The position numbers were made by a program, and so were the translations under genes. A stretch of DNA of 64,000 nucleotides, taken from Eumeta japonica. Its lineage: Eukaryota > Arthropoda > Insecta > Lepidoptera > Psychidae. Each line of letters begins with the position of its first letter. The first letter of the stretch is position 1. This document shows positions 43,656 through 55,840 of this stretch, one piece after another. The notes beneath the pieces are model-generated. The model was not told where the DNA came from, did not search any database, and saw only the letters and a list, made by a program, of their open reading frames with translations. Location of the stretch: contig BGZK01001561.1 of the NCBI GenBank assembly GCA_005406025.1, forward strand, positions 1 through 64,000, read 5' to 3'.

Positions 43656-46600
43656 ATTGAAATAAGAGAATCTACCAGTAATTGGCTATACGAATACTTT
43701 ATTAAAATATAAAGGAAACCGGTTACTGTTCTGAAAGCAATGAGATGTCACCAGTTGTACGTTATATAAAATGAGGTATACTATACACTAAAAAAATTTG
43801 AAGCAACACGTGACAAGACGGCCTGAAATATTTGATGAAATACATGTCACGAAAATAACCTTATGTTAGCGATGTCGATGAATAAAAAAGTTTATTATCC
43901 ACTTAAAATTTCAGGGCTTGCGGTGTAATTTATCGTTGGTTATAAAATGAGAATAAAAAACTTTTAAAGCGGGAATACGACGCTGCAGGATGTTCGACTC
44001 GGAAGCGCTCAAGCTAAAAGATTCTCCCGGCTCCGCTTATTTCTACTAGTAGTAATTTCAGTTGAATTTATGCACATATATTAGAAAAAAAAAAAAAGTG
44101 TTTTTCAGATTTAATGAAGGTTTTTTAATGAAATATTGTATTTGTGTCAACATACAAGGCGAGTTAACGTTAACGAGGGGAGTTAATGGAAAAATTGTAT
44201 TTTTGGAGTCCTTTTGGTATCCTTAAGCTTATATATACTTTAGAATGGTTTTCTATGGAACTTGCAATGAATAGTATTATTTTATGTTACTGATATGATT
44301 GTTGATATGATGTTTAAGGTAGATAAAGTGTATTAGGCATTTCCTTGAAAATAGTGCCTTGGGTAAAATGTTTTAATCTGCGCGGTTGTTATTTTATTTA
44401 ACAATTTTATAACAAAATGTAACTGGATGATTGGTGGGATAGTGGAGCAATTAAAGCAGTTTGTTGAAAGAAGAAATTATACGAACCGAAAAGGACAGAC
44501 ATAGAACGTAAAGCATTAGTACTTTGAAAATTTGAATTAGCTTGCATAAACTAAAAGAAAAATGTATTAACAAAAAGGAAAAATAAAATGAAAAAAGTGG
44601 ACAAGATTCCAGAAAAACTTTCATTTTCATTTCAGATCTTTTCTAAAATGTGGTAAAACAAGTTCGAAACACTTCTTAAGTTTCATTTGTGGATGTGATT
44701 AGAGATGATTTGGTTCTGAATAAGGAAAGTCAGAGGAAAGGCACTGGAAAAATTAATCAGTAAATATTTTCGCTTGTGAGGAAATAATGATAAAAATTAT
44801 CCTACTATTACTAAATATTTGAACGGGCGCGATGAAAGAAACGATAGGTGCGAAAACAGAAAAAGCTTATGTTGTTATAAATGAGAGTATGTTGATTTGC
44901 GTTTGCGAATTAAGGTTAGTATGATAGCAATATTGAAAGGAGAGAAAAGGGGAATTACGTTTTTTTCAAAATGCGAACGCTTAAGATGCACTCTTTTACG
45001 TGTATTTTCACAGTTGACAAACTTGGTCGTACATTATATTTCTTTACGAAAATGTATTCCCATATGTCAAATATTTCCTTCCAATCTCACTAACGGAAAT
45101 GTTCACAAACCGTAAGTAATGTACCAGCTTATGACCTTGTGCGATTGTCAGTATCGTTACAGGTTACGACGTTCCCAACTAAAATACGGCATTTCGAACG
45201 TTTCGAGAGTATAAACATAGGAATTTAATAAAGCGTGTCTTCATATGTAATGGCGACTCTGCCACTATTCACAGTACCCGTGAATAACGTGCATACGTAG
45301 CAGATGGAATTTATACTTCATAATGTACAAATACAAAATGAGTTACGCTCCAGAAATGTTCGATAATAATGTACAACTAATTTTTTGATGTTTTTAAAGA
45401 TGAACCAGTCTCTTTTATATTAATTGCGAAACAAGCCCAACCGAGATTTGCTGAGGTGTAGGCAGCAGCTAAGTGGTCAATGATCGACTGTGTTAGCCCG
45501 AAAGCGAAATGAAGATCGTAACATGAATTAATCTCACGTACATTGCCCAAAAGTGTAGGGATTGCCACTTAATTAAGAAGTTAAGTTAAAATATAACACT
45601 AAAGTTAATGCTCTAATGGAAGTCTTTTCGGGTATTGACGACAGCGGACAAGACTCCTCTGACTTTACGTCCCACATTTACTCCCTTTAGTATCTCCATT
45701 ACAATTCACTTCACATGGAATATAATTAGATTTTTTTTCCTTTGTCCAACTCTAAACTACGATCAACATATAGAAGTCATTCATACTTTTTCTTCTCACA
45801 ACTATGTGGTCTAGATCTTGTTAATAATTTTGCATGTTTTTTTTTCTTGATAAAATTGTCAAAACAAGTTAACGTCGGGTATATCGTACATCGATGTCCA
45901 AATAACGTCGTTTGTGATTCCTATTTATGCCCTTGTAAATCGATTAAACCATGAATTAATTTGGACAATCATAATCATATTACACGTCTTCTTTAACGTA
46001 TAATATATGGGACAGAGTTCCCTTAAATTTGCGAATCTCAAAGTAATTATGATATGCCTAATTTAATACAATATAAACTGGAATCTACCTATATGAATAT
46101 TAAAGTATCCGTGTTATTCGCTATTGCATCATAAATTAAAAGAGGCTTTAATACATAATTACCCTCAACTCTCTCGTAAGGTTTGAGTTGGTCTGCACTT
46201 ATCTATTCCATCACTGCTTTCCATTATAAGCTAGCTCTCAGTTCAATAACGATTTTTTTTTATGATTTGTCAATGACGATGGAAATTTAACTTTTAGTGA
46301 TTTCCGTGAAATATTTGTGAGCGTGAAAATGGTTACGCATCAGTCATTAGGTATCATTCCACTTTTCTAACACTCACCCAAGAGTTAGTACTGCAGATTT
46401 TTTACTATACATTTATCTCTTACAGTATTTTTGACAACATCCTATCATATCCACCAGCTTTTACATGTTTTCGTGTTTATCATTACTTTAATTAACTCGC
46501 TATGCTCATTTTATTTTCGTCGTCATCCACATATTAAATTGCCGTTTCAATTTCACATACAAAAATGCTAACAACGATCTATTACTTTGTTTTTTCTTTT

Positions 46601-48695
46601 AATTTGATAGGGGCGCATTATGGCCTGTAATCATTTCCGAGACATATTAACGCACGATATTTTAATATGTTTTAATTTTTTTTCCATTATGTTCCAAATA
46701 AATTTGGGTTTGTTAGGAAATCACTCGACAATTTCTACCCCTAGTTGCTATGCTATTTTTTCTTATTTTCGCATCTACTTTTGGGCCTATTTTAGTGATT
46801 TTGTTGGTAATTCATCCTTTTTTAGCTTATTGTTCTAAGTATCCCTTTTTGAAGCTCTGCGGAATGCCTTACAGGCAACCAGTTAAATCTCACTTTCCTG
46901 TTTTTACTCTCTACATTTTATATTTCGTAATCTTCTTAATTTTTTTGTGGTTGTTACTAATATTCGCTCTCTTACTCATACGATAATTCTTTTTCACTTT
47001 ATCTAATAATGTGGATTTCGTTATTTTCTATAGTTTATTGAGTTTCATCTAAATAAAGTATAGAAGATTCTGTCTTTTTCGGCTTTATAAATAGGAATAC
47101 GCTATTTTCTTGAAAACCCCTTTATTAAAGTTCGTTAAGAATACCGCTGATAGCAAATCAGTCCAGAGCATTATCGAAAATATCAGAAAATTGCGCATAA
47201 ATTGTAATGTAGTAGAAGTCCAGCCATTAATATGATGCTGATAGTATTTTCGACAAGGGGAACAATGACGGAAATAAGCGGCAGCGATGAAGTTGAACAG
47301 CTGTTCAAAGCACTCTCCGTATTATACGTGATAGAATCATGTACAGATATGCTGCATCGCTTCGCAAGGCAAGTGAGTCAATTTGGCCGGATACTACAAG
47401 GTAGCCCACGACTCAAGATGTTCCTTATTCTTCGTCGGATGTGACCTAAAGGAAAAAGTTAATGTTGGGGTGCTCCAGCCCAAAGGTGACAACAACGCAC
47501 TTAATGAGGTCGGGCTTGTCCCATAAAAAGTAGGAGACTTGAAGTATTGTCGCGTTCCATTGGGTATCCTGAGCTTTATAGTAGCTAATTTCACTTTGTC
47601 TTGCAGATGTTCGCTAAACTCTAAAAATGTTCGGTTACACTAAGCGCGGGTGCGATTGGGTGGCCTACCAGCGGCGTGCAACCGTGTAGTATATACGTGT
47701 CATCTGTTCTAAGGTTGACAGTTTGACATTTCCGCATGGATATTCTAAACTATTTTTCTCAGAAACAACTACTTCAACCCCTATGGTTTCTTTGGGAAAA
47801 ATGTTTCATAAGGAGATAATGAACATTTACTAAAAGACGCAGGCAAGAATTCATCCTGAATACATTATATCTACGCCTGCAAAATTATGGCCAGCTACAA
47901 CTTCATTATTAATTTTATTTTAAGTATTATTTAAATACTTGTCACAAAAGTGGTAAAGTAATATGACATGACACATAGGACGTTAAGGCAAGAGACTCGA
48001 AATAGTTATTTCATTAGTGAGCTTTGTGGTACGAGTGAGACGAGAGCGGCTAAAGTTTTCTCCAAAAGTTTTGACGTTAAAATTGGAGAAACACGAACAC
48101 TTAGTCAATATTGTTACTTATCCAGTTATTTAACAATTTCTCAACATTTCCTTCTGAACCAAGTTCAAATTAAAGTTTAATTTTCTAAATAATTAAAACT
48201 GACTTGCTTGTAAATATTAAATTATAGTCAAGTTAATAAATAGGAAGGAAAGTTAACCGAAATCAACAGCAAATTTCAAAGACTTATTTGAAGAAGCTAT
48301 AAAAGTATGAACTTGCTGTTTTTTTGTACGGAAAATTTATAAAAAATCATAGCTGTAAGTGCACATAAAATTCTTTGTAATCTTCATGAAGCCATTTTAA
48401 CTTTGCGGTTTTAGTATCTTTAACACAGTTTATCGACAGTGTATCGAAAAATGATTAAGAATGTACGAAATCCACTTCGTTCCGTTGTGTTGATTGACAG
48501 ATTGTGTTTTATAATGCGAATAAAACATAAAATGAGAAACAGATGAATGGATTACGAAGATTTAAGTAAAATTAGTTACATGTATGTACATAAAATAAGT
48601 ACTATATAAGAATTTAAAGTAAATGAAATTGATGACCATTACATTCCGTCATATCAATCAGTAATTTCAGTGGTATCAATACGAATGATAAATAC

Positions 48696-48925
48696 CTGTA
48701 AACTGTTGTCCACGGTGGGATTTTATCTTTGCGTTGCACTTTGTAAAGAAGATGCCTCTCTAGAAATCCAAAAGGCGCACTGGCTTGCTTCCAACTTAAT
48801 TCCACAGAATACTTCGTTCGCGTTATGACATCTGGGCGCTCAGGCTTCCAAAGCAAAAAGGAGTCTTTCAAAAACGCTCCAAAATCCATATTAGGATGCA
48901 GATAGTGTCTTGTGAGCATCGAAGC
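48696..48925 (-). CDS. Fank1: FANK1-like protein, first recognised exon (FN3 domain)
   Basis: A 230-bp exon, acceptor TGAATTTAG ending at 48926, donor TACAG|GTATTT; leaves in phase 2. It encodes a short lead (MLTRHYLHPNMDFGAFLKD) and the A-D strands of a fibronectin type III domain (WKPERPDVITRTKYSVELSW, RHLLYKVQRKDKIPPWTTVY). Joined with the other seven exons it gives 1353 bp, i.e. about 450 residues: FN3 at about 28-143, a linker, and ankyrin repeats from about 215 to 405. Vertebrate FANK1 has the same order in about 345 residues and is a mainly testis-expressed nuclear protein; function here is inferred by homology only. The start may be the ATG at 48919 or 48889, or lie in an upstream exon I did not find, since the sequence before the exon looks like a splice acceptor. 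Confidence 0.8.
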
Positions 48926-49130
48926 CTAAATTCAAGAAAAATATTAGGAGAGTGCTTTGAATGTACTCGCGCGTAAGGAGCTTACGTTTGATCGATTGAC
49001 TCGTCGCCGGGCGCTTTGTAACTAAACCCTACACACTTTCCATAATATACTCGTTGCTATTAGAGCAGAGAGAAAATTTTTGGTAGTTTAGGATTAGAGT
49101 TTCCAGGTATATAACTAAAAATAAATAAAA

Positions 49131-49131
49131 T

Positions 49132-49164
<33 letters not shown>

Positions 49165-49187
49165 GTATATTATATATATAAATATAT
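49131..49187. repeat. TA / TATG microsatellite
   Basis: TA run followed by four GTAT units and a second TA run. Confidence 0.9.
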
Positions 49188-50219
49188 AAAAAAAATTACA
49201 TCTTAGAAAATGTAATGGCGAAAAGTGAACAAAAGCAGTGTCAAGAATGAGAGTAATTATGGTATACTAAGGAAGCGTATATATAAAAATTAAATTACGG
49301 CAGACAGAGAGAAATTCTTCGATTCAATTCCCGCTTCAGTTCCGATATTAATGAATATTTCTTTGAAAAGCGCTCTTGTACATTACGACAATAAAATGAA
49401 TTGCTATTGTTATATCGGTGGTCAGGAACATCTGTGAGTTGATTGAAATTGTGGGGTTTGTCGAGAACAATAAATAACCTAACGCCCACATTGCACAAGG
49501 CTATATAGTATCATGTAAGTTCGTCGATTAATGCTTCTTTAAAACACAATAGTTTTGGATATGTATCGTTTTGAGAATCTCTATGATCTAAGCACTTGTT
49601 TTTATTATCTTTTTACATTATTTGAAAGCAGTTACATTTGACGCAATGAATTACATTGTAAACAGTTAAGAGAAAATTATTACGTGATATCGTGAATTCA
49701 TCGTCGCCAAAAAAGCGGGAAACGCAATCCTTTGAATTCGAGGTGTCGTGCTAGCCATATCTAGCTGCTATCCTTTCGTTGAAAACATCCATAGTCTATC
49801 TCTGGAACAATGGTAGTCAATACATAAGCTTAAATAATTAACAATCAATATTTTAACCACATTTTTATTAATAAACAACCATGTGAATGCACGTACAATC
49901 GGTTTGATGGTTAACGCATTGTTAAAATTTGTTGCCAATGGAAACGAGAATTTGGTCAAGTAGACCACTGTACTCTTAAGATGACACGATTTCCTGTCCA
50001 CTGCAGCTTATCAACAGCACACGTTAATAGTACCACTTCGTGAGCGTCCGATGTGAAAGACCTCATGTGCTTTTATACTTCATTGACAAAAATGTGAGCG
50101 CACGTCCAAAAGCGTTGTGCGTGAAAGGGGTGCCATGGCTATACCACTTATCTAACTTGTATTGAATATATTTTATACACATACAGTGTTCACTAATAAT
50201 CGATATTTGTGGTAGAGTT

Positions 50220-50480
50220 ATGTTGTAATCAACTCGGCTGCGGCACGTAAATTGGCCGCATCGGCCGGTGAGGTACCGCACTCTCACAGAGCACAGACGT
50301 CAAGTGACAGCTTCGGCTGTTGCATTTCGTACAATGAGCGAGTTTCGATGGCCCACTCCGTTTCGATCGCCTCACACACTCTCCATCAACCCATCTCCCA
50401 TCAGATAACCTTTTCCTACCCGAGAAGCCGGAAAACGCTTTGGTCATTCCTCTGTGGCTGTGAGTTTTCATGGCTCGTTT
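50220..50480 (-). promoter_or_regulatory. GC-richer patch, candidate promoter or 5' exon of the FANK1-like gene
   Basis: The only GC-rich island within several kb upstream of the FN3 exon. Both strands are open over it without a recognisable domain. Its position 1.3 kb upstream of the first recognised exon would fit a 5' non-coding exon or promoter. I cannot fix a start site or donor with confidence. Confidence 0.25.
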
Positions 50481-50659
50481 GCTCTTCAAATAGTATAATT
50501 AAAGGTTTTTTTTTTATGAGGGTCACCATAATAAAAAGAAATTAATAAAAAGTTTCTCAGGAAATCTAAAAGAGTAATTGTGTGTAAGTAGGTATATTTC
50601 TCAAATTTAGGTATTTACGACAGAATAAATTATTTTATTTTATACTAATCCCATTTTAG

Positions 50660-50990
50660 TGACCGTCTGCTCCTGCTTTAAATTCTGATCCCGTTCCTCG
50701 TATCGGTTTAAATTGCAGTCTCGATGCCGCTTTAAGTTTCGTCAGCGATTCTACTATCAGTTTTCACCCAATCCTCACCTTGTTGATATAGGTTGAGAGT
50801 GTTTTCTTCCACTATTAGGTTAAAATTAGCTCTCGATTTAGTTATAGAAATCTATCCTAGTTCGGTTTTTACTATCGATATACATAGTAATCACTTTCTC
50901 GATCTCATTATTGACCTGTATTCTAATTTTGTTTTTGTCCTAAATTCACTTTCAATCCAACAATAATGTCACTCCTGGTGCCGGTAATCT
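50660..50990 (+). repeat. Dispersed GATTCCG-type repeat, core fragment
   Basis: CTGATCCCGTTCCTCG, GCAGTCTCGATGCCGC and TTGTTTTTGTCC-type degenerate units, with weak ends. Confidence 0.55.
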
Positions 50991-52569
50991 TATAATTTTA
51001 CAATAGATAAAGTTTATATTTTTTAATGCACTAATAAAAATCATAGCACATTCACAATTTATGGATAAACTAAGAAGTATCATGATATTACGTAATGAAA
51101 ATACCACCTTGTTTTAGTTTTAATCTATAGTGACTAATAGGTTATCAGTTGTTTAAAAATCAGAAGATTATGATTATAACTTTGATCACGGTAATTGACG
51201 GATGACTTTCAAACCACTTCTTCGGTTTCTGATGGTATTAAGGCATTGATATCAATAGAAATTAACAGCCTCTAATTCGGACTTTAAGATTTAAGGCTTA
51301 AGTTTGAAGGTCTTCAATCTAAACAAAATTGCAGAAGAGTCCCTGAGTTGGGATTACATAAAACAACATTGTCCCTAATAATCAATATATACATATTATA
51401 CGGTAATGAGAAAACTTTTTATTAGAATATTTTAAAAAGTAACAAATATTTAACTACTCGCTTTCCGCCCACGACTTTGTTCGCGCGGACTAAACTTCTA
51501 GAGTTTATTCCGATTATTACGTTGAAATTAATTTTTTATATGCCTATTTTTCTAATGCCACTTTCTGGAATATAAAGTAGTATACACTTCTTTTTCAGGA
51601 TGCAAGCTACTTCTCTGGCACACATAAATCAGGTCAGTTATTTCATTATGACAACATGACAAACATTTCTGCATACCTATTTGTAACAATTTTATGCATG
51701 AAACCTAAATCCGGGATAAAAATATTCTGAATGTACCTTAGTGAGTTTCTTTACTTTTCAATGAAAATCGCATCATATCGATTCAGTAGTTCCGAAGATA
51801 CGACTGCGAACAGACAGACCGACAGACAAAAAAATTACAATTAGGAATACACAAAAAAAAAATAGTGAATTCAGTTGAGTCGTTCTCAAGTGATGACGAA
51901 ATCAATTGTTGCACGTGTGAAACATGCAGCTATTGATTTTTATTTATATAGATTCACACATTACGATTAGTTCTTCCACTTCGACAATGTTTATGTTGAC
52001 AAAGGCCTAACTACCTCAAAATTCGATTTCGCTATTCCTTTAGAAGGTTCCGAGGATCCATCACATTATTCTCCTGTGATTTCACCTTTCCCTCCAGCAC
52101 GCGTCCAGTACAGAAAATCACGTGATTTCAGACTTCATTGAAACGGACCGAGCGCCGGCTAGGGGAATCACATAAAAGGATTCGAACGGTGTATTTGTAC
52201 GACCGACTCTCTCGAGATTTGAGCAACTGCGAACGTTAAACCACTCAATAGTTAATATAAGCTGTAGCATGAAAACTGACAAGTAAATTAGCTTCAGCCG
52301 CAGGTGTTCCAAATTAGTTCGGGAAAGTTTTTACTGTCCCGAAACAAGTTTAAGGTGAGTTAAACGTGGAGTCTATAGCCGAAGGGCGTTTATGTAGAAA
52401 GTAATATTGAATTACTTTACTTTAAGTAATTACAATTTTTGTGTATCCATGAAACATTTAAGCTTGGGACAAGAACACTTATGCTAACATATATGAATAT
52501 TTCTTTAATATTTCATAAATCTAGATACGTAAAATTGTGAAGGACCATTTCTAAACAACTACTAGTTTT

Positions 52570-52720
52570 CCGTTTTCGGCTTCGCCTGAATAGACATAGA
52601 AATAATCTCGTTCATGGTTTCAATTCTAGTTCCGATGCGGTATTATTCCTGATTTCGACCCCAAACCCGTTTCCAATTTCGGTGTCGGTAGCAGCTTTCG
52701 ATTCTCGATAGGCGCTGGAA
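52570..52720 (+). repeat. Dispersed GATTCCG-type repeat, head and short core
   Basis: Head CGGCTTCGCCTGAATAGACA and an AATAATCTCGTTCATG stretch followed by CTAGTTCCGATGCGG and GATTTCGACCCC units. Confidence 0.55.
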
Positions 52721-53038
52721 GCTCTCTCCCATGAAAATATCTTGATGCTTAGTTCAATAATTTTTCAGATATCGGGAATGCCAACAAAATTATATATTGA
52801 AGTTTATGACTGTAATTCAATACTTTACAAACAGTACAACATTAAATTCTAATTAGTTAATTTATTAAACTGGCACAGAGGTGGTGAAATAGTAAGTGAA
52901 GTAGTATGAAAAAGTGTCTTAAGCCAGAACGATGCGAATACAAAATAGTTAGAGTTCAGCTTATCAAGCGGTCAGCGCGTTACTTTCAAAACGAAAGGTT
53001 AGGTAATCGCCAAAATAAATCATTTATTGTGTGTTTGT

Positions 53039-53462
53039 GAATGGAAAACGTAGACACAGAACGTCGAGAAAAGTTAAAGCTATACTGGAACATGTAAAAC
53101 TAATACATAAAGAAAATTTGACGTTATGTAAGCGATAGTAGACGCAGGAGGTTGTGAATAGTGAAAACTATCTAGAGCATCTAGATCCAAAATATGAACT
53201 AAAGTTGACGCTATGCAAATAATGTAAACTCAGAAAGTAGAGAAAAGCTGACGCTATGCTAGAAAATGTGGACACAGAATGTTGTGAAAAGTGTAAGCTA
53301 CGCATGTGTACCTAGGGCGTAGACAAAAGCTGACGTTATGCTAGATAATGTATATAAAGAGCGTTGAGAAAAGTTGAAATTATACAAGAGGAAGTAGACC
53401 CAAAACATGTGGAAAAATTGATGCAATGCTAAAGTATATACATAAAACACATCGAAAAAACA
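53039..53462 (+). repeat. Degenerate minisatellite, period about 44 bp
   Basis: Units related to TGACGCTATGCTAGAAAATG plus GTGGACACAGAATGTTGTG begin at about 53075, 53119, 53164, 53206, 53249, 53294, 53331, 53375 and 53419. Spacing is 42-45 except one 37-bp unit. The period is not a multiple of three and stops interrupt all frames, so it is not coding. Confidence 0.85.
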
Positions 53463-53730
53463 AACAGGAATAAATATATTGTCTATTTTATATTTAGAGT
53501 ATATCTCTTTTTTCTTGAGTCTTCGTGTCGGTCCTTCAGCTTGGAGTTTAACATACTTAAAATAGACTCATAAAAAATTGCTGTAAAAAGAGTTCCTTTT
53601 GATCACTGTCACTCATTTATCTAATATGGTAATACTACAAAATGAGTCTCTACTTGTCACGTGATAAGTGGCAAATGAATACTGGGGAGAAGACAAAATT
53701 TAAAGCTATGTCAGTGCACGTAGAGACAAG

Positions 53731-53763
53731 ACATTTTGTTGATATAAAATATCAACAAAATGT
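53731..53763. repeat. Perfect 15-bp hairpin
   Basis: Arms ACATTTTGTTGATAT (53731-53745) and its complement (53749-53763), loop AAA. Confidence 0.95.
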
Positions 53764-55199
53764 ATTATTCTAGAATTATGTTTTTGTAGCCGTGGACACT
53801 TGCTTGCATTAGGTAAGGTATTGTTTAAAAATTATTACTTGTATATTTACATATAAAAATAAAAATATTATAATGTATAGATCGTTAAATTTTCTTTTAT
53901 AAAAATCAATTGTTGGCATTAGGTTAATCATGAAATATGAAAGAAATCTATAAAAGTCATAATTAATCATGAGTAAAGACTAAATAGACTGTAGCTTCTG
54001 CCTGCTTGTAAAATATATTGCACACGTTCTTCATTCAAGTGACTCTTAATGTGAATCACTTTTTACGATTTAATTGAGGTCTCAGTTGCCAAGCTTGAGG
54101 CTTGTGCGCTGTCAAGAGAATAGGCACGTGTTAGGGGAATATAAGGTGGCGCACACTGTGGCTTTAATGGTATCGTACTAGTATAAGTATGAGAAAAACA
54201 TGACGTATATACTTAAATTTTAATAATGTATTTTAGTCACATATGAGGTTGCCCCGGAAAACTATTGTTTCCTTTATTTAATCATACAAAGGAAAATTAG
54301 CGACGGATGCGGCCCAAGGCGAAAATGGGGAAACTCAGGGTTGAAGGACTCGATGCTAGTGATTTCTACTCCTCGAGTCTTTAGCGAACGAGTACGACGT
54401 CAGAGAGTAATTCTATCTGTATTAATTAACGGAGATTAACATGTAACTTTATTTGTGCCTTAATTATTTAAATTTCATAAAGATTAATACTTATTTCAGA
54501 AAATGATTTACAAAGAAAATTAGAAAATCTATATATCATTTTGTATTGAAAAACGCCTATTTCGTCTTTTATCTAATTCCAACTTGGAACTAAAGGTATT
54601 AATAACTTTATGCACTGCTTATTAAGAAAAACGCTATTGCCATAATTTACTATTAGAATGGTCTAACGCCGACATGCACTAAAAAATGAACTTACATTTA
54701 AGTTGTTTTCGTTAAATATTAATTGTTACATCTAAAAGAAACAGGGCAATAAAATTCGCACACTTATTACAGGTAAAGCTGATTACAGAAGGACGCGTTG
54801 GGATACCTTGTAGTTTTTCGAGCCAATTTTCAACTCTCATAAGGTAAAGTTAATGAAATAACATGATTGTCTAATCGTTCGACGTAGAGAAGTTTAAATG
54901 GTTTTTATATATTTTTACGTTTGCTTTTATGTACATGCTTATAGGGTCTAAATAGAGTCTTATGGAAGTTTTAATTGTAATTTTTTTTAAAATGTAACAT
55001 AAATTAAGAGCTATTACTAATCGCATGTAAATCGAAACTGATTTTCATGATATTATGGTATAGTTTATAATCATTCAAATATTTCATGAAAATAGAAATT
55101 AAGGCAGCGAAATAAGGAATTAGTCGGGCTGAAGAAAATTATTTACATTCCAAAAGATCGGTTTCGGTCCGTTCTATAGGTATTTTTCGTCAAAATTCG

Positions 55200-55840
55200 C
55201 TATCTAAATCCTCCCTTTTATGTGTCGAACGTTACTCGATAATTTGCATCCGCCCGCCTTTCAGCGGAGGCGCCAGATACCGGCGCGCCTTCCCGTGCCC
55301 CGACGGCCGCGCGCCCGGCGCCGAGCTGCGGGCGGGCGCTCCGTGAGCCGACTCGCGGGATCCGATCATGAACACCACGGATTCTCGTCGGTCTGTCGTT
55401 TATTCCCCGGCGCGGGACTACCGTAATTTGTTATGTATGATACTATTTTAATGTATAAAGATATCAAAAACGAAGGCGAGGTACCTCGCAAAGGAGATCC
55501 GCCGGCGCCGCGGTGCGGCGCGGGCCGCGGCGGCGTGGGCCGGGCGCGCCGCCGCGCGCTATCGATCGACGCGGCTCAGTCGGCGCCCGGCCTCGTTCCG
55601 CGCTGCCGTTTCGTTAATTTCCGTGTGTCATTCCGTCGCCGACGGCCGCACGTGCTCCCACTCCCGCCTCCGCGCCCGTCCGCGTTTCCACGACAGCGCA
55701 CAGGTTAGTTCCGTACTCATAAGGGCGAGTTCGTGATATCAAAACAATAGTCAGCTGTGAGGGTCGGCCGCGAGAGCGGTAGCGCACCTCCGCAGCGCCC
55801 GCTGACCGCCGGCGGGCGCTGCGCTCGTGCACGACCGATA
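55200..55840 (+). promoter_or_regulatory. CpG-rich island with candidate first exon
   Basis: By far the most GC- and CpG-dense stretch in the window. On + an initiator-like TCAGT (55576-55580) is followed by 125 bases ending CACAG|GTTAGT, a strong splice donor at 55704. This fits a promoter with a non-coding first exon of about 55578-55703. No further exon is visible before the right edge. The open frames 55220-55426, 55433-55708 (+) and 55614-55832 (-) are GC-driven and have no domains. Confidence 0.45.

Larger units (their letters stand above)
31164..48695 (-). other. FANK1-like gene, first visible intron (17.5 kb)
   Basis: The AG|T codon split is completed across this interval, so all of it is intron. 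It contains the 2185-bp terminal-inverted-repeat element (32918-35102), a dispersed-repeat copy with a 109-bp array (35500-36335), an inverted 38460-39027 repeat, a LINE (40330-43655), TA microsatellites and several unassigned open frames. From 43655 to 48695 I see only AT-rich sequence and chance open frames (45377-45568 -, 46620-46986 +, 47232-47594). Confidence 0.65.
48926..55199. other. Region upstream of the FANK1-like gene
   Basis: No protein-coding gene recognised. Contents: TA/TATG microsatellite (49131-49187), GC-richer patch at 50220-50480, dispersed-repeat copies (50660-50990, 52570-52720), a 44-bp-period minisatellite (53039-53462) and a 15-bp hairpin (53731-53763). The rest is AT-rich. 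Confidence 0.55.

Noticed and set aside
47232..47594. Opposed open frames with moderate GC
   Set aside because: No domain, both strands open alike, and they lie in the FANK1-like intron; most likely mobile-element debris.
53039..53462. 44-bp repeats as a repeat protein
   Set aside because: The period is not a multiple of three and all frames have stops.
55220..55832. Open frames in the CpG-rich island as protein-coding genes
   Set aside because: Length is explained by high GC; the translations are Arg/Pro/Ala-rich low complexity without domains.
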